From NCBI RefSeq assembly GCF_910592395.1, contig NC_088309.1:26044599-26104598 (forward strand): 60,000 nt of DNA, given 5' to 3'. Below, one piece after another: positions 37,675 to 49,100 of this stretch. The translations under genes and the position numbers were made by a program. The number at the start of each line of letters is the position of its first letter. The first letter of the stretch is position 1. The DNA comes from Lineus longissimus. Its lineage: Eukaryota > Nemertea > Pilidiophora > Heteronemertea > Lineidae. The notes below the pieces were generated by a model. The model ran no database searches. It worked only from the letters and a program-made list of their open reading frames with translations, and was not told the origin of the DNA.

Positions 37675-38530
37675 ACCAGAATCATCAAAATTGGAGACGT
37701 CAGGCAGGATCGCTCCTATATTATATGCTTTACTTAGCTTACTATATACATGTATAATAGGGCATGTTATACCAAGAAATAACTGATTTATGACCCAATA
37801 AGAAATTGGCCCGTGGAAGCATGATTACTTACTCAGTTTCCTTTTAGAAATCTTTTGATTTCTTTGCGACTTCTTTTTTAATGAACTGCATGCAGTTACT
37901 CTGTAAATTTGTATGATTTATAAGATGCATTGGACAATATTGGATAAAAAGTGTGCATAATATCGTAAATGAAGTTATTTTCTTAGGTATCAATAATTTG
38001 TACAGTGATTTTTTGTATTTTTACACAGTATATTGTCATCAGGGTCTTGAGGGTCCAAAGCCAAACAAATATCATTCCATAATGTACAGTTGAAACATGT
38101 ATAAGTTGGTCCTTTCATTAATTTATTTGGAACTTTATAAAAATTGAAATATTCAATTTTGTGTATATATTGATTGTAACATTGGCCTGAAATAGTGGGC
38201 TGACTTGTAAGGATATTATTTGATATGAGATGAATACAACATGTAGTAAAATATGAAATAGTTGTTCTGTCTTATTTCTAAGATTTAGGTCATCCTAAAA
38301 AGACTACGGCTGGTGCATAATATCAGGATACAAGACCAGGATACAGTGTAGGAAAGCAGGGATCATGGTCCATACAGAAAGCTTTGGACTCTGACTAAAG
38401 ACCAGTACACTGGAATGTACCAGTCAGTGCTGTACATTCTCATCCCAAACAAACCTGACTAAAAACTTTGCTAGATTTACTTGGTCATGCAACTCTTAAA
38501 ATCGGACAAAAGACATGTCAAGTCTAGACC

Positions 38531-39060
38531 AGTCTTCCATGTCAATCCAGTAGAATGTCAAGCAGACCAAAGACTAGTCTTCCATGTCAATCCAGTAGAA
38601 TATCAAGCAGACCAAAGACTAGTCTTCCATGTCAATCCAGTAGAATGTCAAGCAGACCAAAGACTAGTCTTCCATGTCAATCCAGTAGAATATCAAGCAG
38701 ACCAAAGACTAGTCTTCCATGTCAATCCAGTAGAATATCAAGCAGACCAAAGACTAGTCTTCCATGTCAATCCAGTAGAATGTCAAGCAGACCAAAGACT
38801 ATAGTCTTCCATGTCAATCCAGTAGAATGTCAAGCAGACCAAAGACTAATCTTCCATGTCAATCCAGTAGAATATCAAGCAGACCAAAGACTAGTCTTCG
38901 ATGTCAATCCAGTAGAATATCAAGCAGACCAAAGACTAGTCTTCCATGTCAATCCAGTAGAATATCAAGCAGACCAAAGACTAGTCTTCCATGTCAATCC
39001 AGTAGAATATCAAGCAGACCAAAGACTAGTCTTCCATGTCAATCCAGTAGAATATCAAGC
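38531..39060. repeat. 45-bp minisatellite, about 11.7 copies
   Basis: Units start at 38531, 38576, 38621, 38666, 38711, 38756, 38803, 38848, 38893, 38938, 38983 and 39028 (last partial). Copies differ at very few positions, mainly an A/G at GAATRTCAAGC, so the array is young or homogenised. Unit junctions form the palindrome AAGACTAGTCTT. A 2-bp insertion before unit 7 makes AAGACTATAGTCTT, which is still palindromic. Because 45 is a multiple of three, long open frames cross the array, but they carry no evidence of being coding. Confidence 0.97.
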
Positions 39061-39381
39061 CCGGTTGATTGCGACAGTGCTCTGCCATTCTCTGCTTTTC
39101 AAAGGGAAGAGTTGGCCAGTCTACTAATCAGGCTAGACCGCTCCACCGTCTTACCAAAGCGGTGAGATTGATGAGAAAGTTACAACCAGACCAAGGACCT
39201 GGCTAACTCGACTGTCATGTGCATGCAAAGTATATCGCATTTACAATGCGAAAGTTTATATCAGGTAATCAAATAACACCCTTGTGATTTGTAGTAATAT
39301 AAAATTGCAATAGGAACATGTACATGGGCGATTTTCCAAGATCTACTTTTTTAAGGGGATGAGTTTTTGAGACCTCCTGTA

Positions 39382-39396
39382 TGCCATCTGCTGGCA
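39382..39396 (-). promoter_or_regulatory. CTCF-type motif between TTC28 and HIP1
   Basis: On the - strand this reads TGCCAGCAGATGGCA, which contains CCAGCAGATGGCA, a full match to the core CCASYAGRKGGCA. It lies between the two genes, where an insulator would be plausible. Occupancy is unknown. Confidence 0.35.
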
Positions 39397-39588
39397 CTAA
39401 ATTATGGCTGATCCTGCGCTCCATAGAATTATCTTCTTTCCAAGTTTGTGGCTCTCTACTATCTACAGCAAGATTATCGTTTTTAGATTAGTTTATTAGA
39501 AAACCATGCGTATATACCAATGAACAGATGTGCAAAACATATCAAATGTAGTGAGAAAAAGGCTTTCAAATGAGTAAAAACCCCAACC

Positions 39589-39945
39589 GGTCATCATAAA
39601 CAGCGTTCACCAGCGCCCACCAGCGTCCACCAGGTTAAAAGTCGGTATCTGCCCATTTCGCCTTAACCTTATTCGCCTTATCCAATTTTGCCTTCTCCCA
39701 TTTAGCCTTCTCCTAACTTGCCTTTTCTCAATTCGCCTTCTACGATTTCGCCATCGTCTTATCTCGCCTTTGTTCCAATTGGCCTTCTTCCTAACTCGCC
39801 TTCCTCTCATCTTGCCTCATCCTTGTTTGCCTTTTCTTATTTCGCCTTTGTCCTATTCTGCCTTGGTTCCATCCTGTCAGGTATTTTAAGTCAGCAAAAT
39901 GCTTTTAAACCTGGTGGACGCTGGTTGACGCTGTTTAGTATGACC
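39589..39945. mobile_element. Non-autonomous TIR element (MITE-like) with internal 15-16-bp repeats
   Basis: The left end GGTCATCATAAACAGCG is inverted at the right end (reverse complement GGTCATACTAAACAGCG). Both continue into CACCAGCG-type 10-bp units (three on the left, two on the right) and CCAGGTTAAAA. The outer ends are flanked by the direct repeat CAACC (39584-39588 and 39946-39950), which looks like a 5-bp target-site duplication. The interior is about 14 degenerate units of the TTCGCCTTCTCC type (about 39655-39870). No transposase is encoded. Confidence 0.8.
39655..39870. repeat. Degenerate 15-16-bp pyrimidine-rich repeat inside the TIR element
   Basis: About 14 tandem units share the core CGCCTT or TGCCTT followed by a pyrimidine-rich spacer ending AAYT. 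Copies are much more diverged than in the neighbouring 45-bp array, so the two arrays have different ages. It fills the interior of the element at 39589-39945. Confidence 0.8.
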
Positions 39946-39950
39946 CAACC

Positions 39951-40110
39951 CAACTATGTTAGTTTCACTTTCTATGTTTAGACGGCAGCACCGATGCGTA
40001 GGTGGATTCGCATGAAATGTCAGTGTGGATTTGTTGATCAAAACTCCTGATATCTACCGTTTTAATAGATAATTTGCATGCATATGAACTGATCAAATTG
40101 GCCTTTAACT
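39951..40110 (+). promoter_or_regulatory. Putative HIP1 5' UTR and proximal promoter
   Basis: Only about 160 bp separate the TIR element from the HIP1 start codon. No TATA box or initiator can be named with confidence. The start codon context is strong (A at -3, G at +4). The transcription start, or an upstream non-coding exon, cannot be excluded. Confidence 0.35.
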
Positions 40111-40188
40111 ATGGCCTTACCAAGAGTGCTGTCATCAAGGGGTAAAACCCAAGCAGAGATTGAGAAGGAAACTTTTGAAAGACACCAG
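40111..40188 (+). CDS. HIP1: HIP1 exon 1
   Basis: This encodes residues 1-26, beginning MALPRVLSSRGKTQAEIEK and ending FERHQ at a GTTTGT donor in phase 0. The LPxVLSxRG block matches the human HIP1 N-terminus and supports this ATG. Confidence 0.85.
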
Positions 40189-43100
40189 GTTTGTTGTGTA
40201 CATTTTGTGCACATTTTTACTTTACAATTTGAATTAGGCCTCGAGTATCTGTATGAGCACTCTGACTCTCATGCGTCACCACCATATCGAGATCCACAAT
40301 ATATTGTGGGTCAAGGTGCAGTGTGCGTGAGTTAGCTGAGCCTGAGAGGGCTGATGCCTGATGGTGGCGGTGCCAGTGGTAGTGGCAGTGGTGAGAGATG
40401 CCGCCTCGACTGCCGAGGCCCGAGTGTTCGGTGGTGGTGCCATGGTGGCTTGCTGCTGGTCTACACTGGATCAAGGCATTGGTCAATAAAATCTCAGTTT
40501 TGTACGTCATTGCAAGGCTAATTCATACTCTACACCATATCCAGTTGCCGTTGTTTGACACTGACAGTAGGCTACCTGGAGGCTGGATGAGACTTTACAG
40601 TAACACTTTCACTTCTGTTATGTGAATGGTTTGCTTTACTTTGACGATTCATTCAACACCGCCCAGTGCCTTGGATGACAGCATTACAATATGTAGGCCT
40701 GTGCGTGAATATCTGTGATATTAAAAGCAGCTGTTGCCATGAACACATGAATTAGTCTCGCATCAACATGATAGATGGTAGCACGTGTATCCATTACAAG
40801 ATTGTATATTGCAGGATCAAATTGGTACTGTATTTTGATGTGATGGGGATTTTAGTAAGCAATTTTGGGTGATGTGCTACAAATTAGTGTTTATGTGTGT
40901 GCCACTGCATGTATTTGTCACAGTAGTGACAACTAGAATAGACGCACCATTGGCAGTGGAGTAAGGCAGGGCCAGATCCGGGGGGAGTCGGAAAAGGGAG
41001 GTTTGAAAGCGGTAGCTAATACAACGTGAAAAATCCACAATTATCATCACTTTTGAAAATAATCACAAAGGAAGAATGTTTGAGTCCAAAGATTGTCAGA
41101 AGGGTTATAATTTCTGCCAACAGAAAACTGCAGTCTCGTAAAAAAAACCTTTCCAAACATAGAAAATGGATATGATATCGTGATGCCCATGGATGCCATA
41201 ATATCATCATTGAATGTAGTGTATGATTTTGATTTCCCTTGACCTACATTTGGTATCTTCTGACCGGAAAATTATAATTGTGTGAGGAGGCAGCTACTTA
41301 TGGTGTGGGATTGCATGATGAGATACTTATAAAGCCTTCCTACTCAATGTGGTCTTTTCCTATGAACTCGCATTGAGTCTTGCTGAAGTGGGAGGTCGAG
41401 TCTGAAGACACTGTGAGCGTATACTCAGTGCTTCATGTACATTTAGTATTTTTGCTCAACTCTTCTACTCAATCATCCGTAAAATGAGTTACAAGGTAGG
41501 CCTATGAGGATTCTGAGGTGGTAAGATGTGTTTTGTTCATGAGCTTGTCTTATTGGACAAATATCTTTCCAGATGCTGGATAATGCCTTTATATCAATTT
41601 CTTTTTTATAATTCCAGACGACGAGCATCCAGAAAGCGATCAGTGCAAATGAAGTGCCTGTGAAAGAGAAACATGTCAGAAGTATCCTTTTGACAACTAA
41701 ATGAACTTTATTAGTTGGTTTGTTTACAATGTATGTTTTGACTTTCATCAGGAATTGTTGTATTCCTGCTAGAATATATAGATACATAGTTTGGGCGATA
41801 TGAAAAAACTACTATCAAATTTGATTACATGTGTACATGAAATTGACCCTTCAGAAGCTGGTGTCATGACATATAGATGTTGAACAGTTGTTCCCTTTGC
41901 ATATATCAGGTGTCCAGTTTTTTTCCCTTGACCACTTGTCAGGTGCAATTATCGGAACATTTCAAGAAAATGGCGGTGGGATGTTTTGGAGTGTGTCAAA
42001 CAAGCTTCCCCTGCAAGGGAACCCGATTATATGTTGGAAGTTCCTTCATGTTCTGCACAAGTTGATGAGAGATGGTCATAAAAATGTAAGTATTCCCTGT
42101 TTTCACTATAGCCAGTATAGGTATGAGTAAATGTAGGTCAGTCGCTTAGCAGTGGTTGTCAACTCTCTCATACATCATTTATTGGGCCATTTTGACCATG
42201 TCTATTGTCCAGTCATTCCAGGTCCTCCCCAGTGCTTGATGGGGCAGAACTTCCACAAGAGTAGGAAATAAAACTGCACTGTGATCTATGTAGTGGTTTT
42301 TGGTCTATTATTGTCTAATCTAGCTGCATTTCCACCTGGATAGTCCCCCCTGGCGATTCTCTGGCTGGGGTGCCTATATCTGTGTGACATTCTTTAGCTC
42401 ATGCATTAGCTCTCTGGTCATGCTAGTGTAAATCAGTAACTGTTAGTTGTGAGTCAGTTGCGTGTCAAACAATGTCAAATCAGTCTTGAATCCTGTATGT
42501 GTTTCATGAAAAGACAAGTGGTATTTTGACGGGTATTGAGTGGTAGAATGGCACAATAATTGAATCAATGCGGCCATGAATAATGTATTTTCCCGTGAAT
42601 GGAATCTGGGGCTACTAACTCATGCTGGCATGACAAGTGTGACATGAACATGCTGAAATATTCTGATTGAATCTGAATGCAGCTGGTCATGTTGACAAAA
42701 ACTGTAAACTATTTTCTACTAAAATGATTTATTATCTCAAATTAGAATTAAAATTAAAATAAACTGGAAACTTGGTGAATAGCCTTGAGTGTTTATTATA
42801 CTAAATCATTTCCAAAAATGCCTTGTTAGAAGCATTTTTCTTGTGTTGGATTGGAAGCAGGTCACCTTGCCTTCCAACTCATTTAAGTGAACACTTTAGT
42901 TGAAGTTGCTCTTGACACAATAAGCTGACCTTCTGCTGCTCTTGAAACTCTCCACATTTCATAAAGTCATCCTGCCCCTACGTGCAAGTAAAAAATAACT
43001 ACTTAAAGTTTAACATTTTGGCGCGTATTACTTAAACGATGGGTGAAACACCTCTGGAGACCTTGTATGACACTTTTATTGACATACATCGAGCTGAATC

Positions 43101-46100
43101 AAGCTTTCCACCTTCTATGGCAACAAGAGCATTGCGAAAACTTATGATTGAATATTGATCTTGGGGCTATTTCTATCTTGATAGTTCTTTTAATGTGAAG
43201 TGGTCTGAATTTGAGCTGATATAATTGATGCAGTAAGTGATTTATTTGGGGGGAGGAGTCTATCGTTGTTGTTTTCTTTCATGATTTATGCTGAAGAGTT
43301 CAATTGTCCTTTTCAAGGATCACTTGACATGATGCAGGATGTTCCCTTGTGAGACAATCACGATCCGATATTGATAGTTAACCAACGTTGTCAGTCCGAT
43401 TATAGGCTCATTGACAAGGTCAAAATGTATCCTGGAGTGGGATACAAAATAAGAAGAATTAACCCCTTCTGTTGCAAAATCTTCCCCATTGGTGTCAACT
43501 AGCTGCTGAAATGAGCTGGTTTCACACAATCCTTGAAAAACTACTACAAAGTGCACGTCTGGCCGTGTTTGCTTAATTGACTGCTTTCTATCTTACAGGT
43601 TATCCTCGATTCCCAGAAGTACTGTTCCCATTTGACGGATCTTGGAAAATTATGGGTGAGAACCCTCAGATTAGTATTTGATTTTCTTTAAAGTTAAAAT
43701 GAATAAGGACACATTTGGGACTGACAAACACTGTCCATAACAGAGAGGTGTGCTGGTTATTGAGGTCAAATTGAATAGAAATGAACAAAATCAACATCTT
43801 TTTTATAGAGGGTGTCTGTCCTAGGTGTCCAGGGGAGGTTCCACTTTAGTAACTCATATGGTCATGGTAATATAATCATATTTTGCTTGCACTTGCAGGG
43901 TCACTTGAAGGATGGATATGGAAAACTGATCAAGTTGTACACAAGGCTGCTGGTGCAGAAACTCACATTCCACAAAAAGGTACGGCACCCTGAAATTGTT
44001 CATTTCAAAACATCGAGAGTAGGATTTCAAGTGACCTTTGCTGGCAGAAGGTGACTTGCAAGATAAGGTCGTCGTTTAAGGAAACATGTGTTCGAAAGAT
44101 CATAGAATATTTCGTAATGGTTTTGTAATGCCTATCGCATGCCTTGAACATGAGTGCACTGACAGGCATGGATTTGGGGTTTCTCACCTAAAAACTGTTT
44201 TCTTTTGGTTTCCAGTACCCGGCAATTCCAGGCAGCCTAAAATTATCAGACGAAGAACTAGATGAGATTGTTGGCAGGGACATTAATAGCCAGTGAGTGA
44301 CTCCTTATGTTTACTTGTTGCATTGTGACATTACTCTAAAGAAGAGACATACACATCACTGTGATGGTACTCTTAAAAACCAACTGGAATTCTTGAAATG
44401 ATGCATGTAAATTTGGCGAAATAGTCACTACTGAAATTGGTTGCCAACTTGTATTGATTCCAGAGGAATTTTACTTAGGAATGGTTGTTTGGAACAGTTA
44501 CAAAGTTAAGAAATGTACAGGCACATTTTCTATTCAAATCAAACAGTTTGTGAAAATTCTCTGTTGATTCTTCCGCAGATCAACTAGCAATCGTATGCAG
44601 GGGAGGTGAGCTATAGTTTGAGCTTAAGACGTTTTTCAAAATCCTAAATTCCAACCCATTTTGTATACACACGTGTATCTCGGTATGGTCCTTGATCTGG
44701 TGTGTCCATATACCCTCCCATCTATCATCCTCTTGTTCTACAGTATACTGGGTTTGGTTTAATACCCTTCCTCCAAAAATGGGTGGTCAGAATTGTAATG
44801 CTTTATTACACTTACGTTCACCTCATTCATTTCTTTTGCAGTTTCGAAGTGAGTGTTGACATGCTGGATTACATGGACGAGATCCTAACGCTACAAGCTG
44901 GAGGTAAATATGAAATAAATGCTGTCTCCATAGCAAATTGAATATCATAATGGGCTTGTCGTCTATTTGATTTTGCCTTGGGAGTTGCATTCCTGAAATT
45001 TCAAGTACTTGAAATTATATCTTTCAGTGTTTGGTTCCCTGGATATGTCACGCTCTAACTCCATGACAGCAACCGGCCAATGTCGTCTGGCACCACTCAT
45101 CCCGTGTATCCAAGACTCTGCCCTTCTCTATGATTATATAGTCAAATTATTATTCAAGCTTCATGCAAGTAGGTACTCTTCTCAGTTCAGGAATCAGCCT
45201 GTAAAGCATCCTTCAAAGAAGAGGTCAGTGCACGTGCTGTGCTACTCTTGGACATTTCAGGCCAGTTGAAAGTTTTGAGTGGCACTGGCCAAGCCTTGAA
45301 CCCATGATCTTCCGATTACAAGTCAGATGCTTCTCTACTATGCCACTGCGCTTCCCATTAAAGCTTAGCATTCGAATTATGAACACTTTTCTTTAACTGA
45401 TAGAAAATGCTACCCGACCTATGTAAATATAATTTATCCCTTCATTCAGGTCTTCCTGCTGACACCCTGGCTGGTCACAGGGATAGATTCGGACAGCAGT
45501 TCAAAAGGTAGGGTGCTGAAGATTGATAATACTCAATCAGAACTGGTGGAGATCATGTCGGGCCTATTTGTTTAAATACATTTGAAGTGTAACAAATAAG
45601 AGAATTCAGTACGGAGTGTAACGTAATGTATTGTCGATAACTATTGCTCTTATTCACATTCTAGGGCAACAGCTGTGGCTGGAGCTTGTCTGGTCGGCTA
45701 ATTGGACTATGGGCATCTATTACAAGCATGTGCTCAACCCAGTGTAGAAATTGAAATAACAATGTTGAAATAAAAATATTGTCTGATAGGAGCCATTTCT
45801 TGTATCAGAGTCTGATTGATGTCCCTTTCCCTATGATAACCCTTTCCCTGATACATGGCTCTGATTTAAACGGTATTTAATTGTATAAAACAACCCAAAC
45901 CAATGTCCATGTATGAAAACTTTTCTTTGTCTTCTTTTCTTTGTTTTGGCTGAAGGACCTCAGAATGATCCTTTCTGTTTTCAGTCTGAAGAATTTCTAC
46001 TATAGTTCCCGCAATCTACAATACTTTAAGAATTTGTTATGCGTGCCCTCAGTACCTGATGTAAGTATACCACACCAGAACAGGATTCAATAGTACGACT

Positions 46101-49100
46101 ACCGTTGCTTGCCGAAAGTAAGAATCTGATCCCTTGCTTCTCTTCCGTCACCTCAACTGCAGTAATATGATGTCTGAGTAAAAAATATTTTTCAAATCAA
46201 TAACTTTTTCAAAATTAGTGAAAATAGTTTTGATTTTCAAGATTGCTTTGAAGAAAACAACTTTAGGATTCTTCTTTACAACAAAGGCCGCAGCTTTTGA
46301 TCTAATTGTAACATTTGAAAGCGCTCATTGTCACCTGTTTCTTCTGTCATCTTTTCAGAATCCTCCTAATTTCCTTGTCGCCTCTGAACTCCATCGCCAT
46401 GAGAGGTTGGAGGTGGTTGTGCCAGAAGCCCAGCCTGACCCTGAACCTGAGGTGGACTCCTTAATCGATACGGCAGAGCCACCACAACCGGTTAGTACTG
46501 CGTTGTTCTATTTGACATATCTCACATTTGACTGCCTGTTGAGCTAAGCCTTGTATTGAAGAGTACCAGCCAATAATTGGTCTCTGAGCACTGATAGATT
46601 TCATTTCTAAGAGCCCCTCTCATCTCCACTGTTGCTACTGGTCAATATCCAAATTGGTGGTACTCAGAAACGAACACACAGTTTCATGTAGGGCGTAGAG
46701 ATGATTGATTATGATTCGTTGTGAAATTTGAAAATCTGTAATGTCTGTATGTAGTTACTGTATTGAGTCAGTCTTCAAATTCAAGCTGGATATAATCGTT
46801 CTTTGGCCATTCTGGAATAGTTGTCAGTAATCAGACCACATGATAAGCCCAGGATAGTTAATCTTCTCCATACACCAAGATAAGATTTTGCTGTGTCCAT
46901 GGATGGACTTGCCTGATAGTCAAGATGCCAAAAAAAGTTGAAACTGACGTTGTAGCATTAGCTTATCCTAATGTAAGCAATTTTCACTCTTACTGTTTCT
47001 CCAATACCATACTCATATGTTAACCAATTCTTCTTCTCCTGTATTTCCAAATCGTATATTGACAATCATGTTCTGGTGATGAATGCTGTTGTCTATAGAT
47101 TGCAGTGTCTATTGTTTGATGATCAAGAGCACTGCTAAATCAGAATCAAGACCCAAAATATTGTCATTGTATTTCTTTTCCACTAATTTCAGCCCATACC
47201 TGACCGGTTTGACAGTGTATTTGGTGGCAATATGGGTAACTTTAACTTCACTGAGAAAGATCCGAAGTTAGAGGAGAAGTGAGTATTCATTTTAGTTAAA
47301 TTCACGCTTGTTCTAAATTCCCATACTTCAATATATATATGAGTAACCTGAGTAATAATAAAAATATCATGAAAAGACAATGTTGTCATAAGAATCTTCT
47401 GCTGGCAGTTAAACACATTCTTGAGTTGCCAAGTTAAGTTTGGTTTTGTCTGATATCTGTGTGTGCCTTGATTGTTGGTAACTTCATGCTGATGGAAAGA
47501 TATGTTTGCTCCATTTGGCTGGGCCTTGATTTTCCTTATCGTCATTTTTCAGAGATAAACTGATAGAGCAACTCCATAGGGAAATCGAGAGACTGAAGAG
47601 AGAAATAAACAGAATGAGGGAGGATGTAAGATGCGATTTTTGAAATTGATCATCTCATGAGCAACTCAACATGATGGGTGACCTGAGGCCGGCCTGAAAA
47701 CATGTATATTATGCCGCCATTTAAGCAGACTGCTGTGATAAAGTCAGTTGATTAGTCTTGTGTATTTCTGTTGCTAGGATTGAGTGATACTCAATCTTTC
47801 TATTGTGTGTCTTTACAGCATATGGTTACTGTGCAAGCACTGAGGGAACAGATCATGAACCTTGAAACAGAGCTGGAGTCGGTGAAGAAGTTAGCCCAAC
47901 ATGCAGGAGAGGTAAGATGTGCGACATCATCTTCTTAGATTGGTATCAATTAAAGCTGCCAAGTGATCACTCGTCTGTGTCGAGTTGTGTCGAGTGGATG
48001 ACCGTTGCTGAAGACAGTAATCATTTTTCAGGAAAATAATCGCCTTCGCAGCGAGCTTGAGATGAAAGCAAGAAATGATGAGGTGGCGGTGCAGTTACAA
48101 TCTGTCGACAGTAAGTACAGTTCATGTTGTGTATGTGATGGTAGACCAGTCTTTTACTATATAAACCTGTTATGAGAGTGAACATGAAAAGTGTTTACCT
48201 GAAGTAACACTAAATGGGGGAAATTTTAGATTACGTAGCCCTGCTTTTTGGGGCATTGGCATATTCTCTATCTATAATGCCTGAATCATGGGCTCAGATG
48301 AAAATAATGTATAACTTTGCTTGTTCTTTCTTAGAACTTGCCAAGGCAAATGAAGAAAAGTTCAAGAAGATGAAAGATATCTATGGTCAGCTAAGACAGG
48401 AGCATGTTTCTCTCATCAGAACGGTAAGTAGGACATGAGGAGATTGAAATGTACACCTTGTTCCAGCGTAGAAATGGCAGAAAGTTGATTGATTCTCTCT
48501 CTTTCCTAGAAAGCTTCCTCAGGGATCTTGTGGAGTATGGTTTTGACAAACAGAAGTGTTTGAGAAGTTATCAAAATGTGGACTGACTTCTGGGGATTTT
48601 CCCCTATTTCTTGCCAAATTGAGCTCTGCTCAGATGAATTCAAGCTTGACTAGACTTGAGTCATATATTTCATTGTTTTCCCATTACAGCATGCAGAGGT
48701 GAATAAACAGTTGGGAAGTGCCAAGAAAGTCCTAGAAGACAAGGAACAGGAGAAGAAGGTGAGGCGTAGTGCTTGAGATCGGACGGGAAGTTGCCATGAT
48801 CGGGATTGAGTTGAAATATAAAACAGTGACATCAACACCAACACACAGACATGCTTAAGTTCATATCACTTGGAAAGTTGTCCCTCACAACATTCAAATT
48901 CTTACTTGTTGTCATAAACCTTACCAGATAGTGATCAAAGTCAGCAATGCTAAACCTGTTTCGTTCCATATCTCCTTACCCCACTAGTCTAACCTCGTTG
49001 ATGTATTCTGTTTTAGAGGTACTCCATCACCAACTTCCCAGAGGTTTGAAATTCTGTCAGCTCTGCATTCCCGAATTGCTTTTCCCATCATTCCACCTTT

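Larger units (their letters stand above)
36984..38280 (+). other. TTC28 3' UTR and downstream flank
   Basis: This AT-rich sequence follows the TAG at 36981 with no supported ORF. AATAAA signals are at 37476-37481 and 37669-37674. The true cleavage site is unknown, and the transcript may extend further. Four exact AATCCATCC words and related variants lie at 37325-37668. Confidence 0.5.

Noticed and set aside
38531-39060. CRISPR array
   Set aside because: The repeats are directly adjacent with no unique spacers, and the genome is animal. It is a minisatellite.
38481-39165. Long open frames across the 45-bp repeats (107, 190 and 112 codons)
   Set aside because: They exist because the repeat length is a multiple of three, in more than one frame at once, and the 2-bp insertion shifts them. 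There is no start context, conservation or domain to support coding.
39718-39981. 87-codon ORF (FAFVLF-type repeats) over the TIR element
   Set aside because: It is a translation of the pyrimidine-rich internal repeats of the element, not a transposase or other protein.
45278-45347. Functional tRNA-Thr (TGT) gene
   Set aside because: The T stem pairs poorly and the arm spacing is irregular, so a SINE or pseudo-tRNA is more likely.
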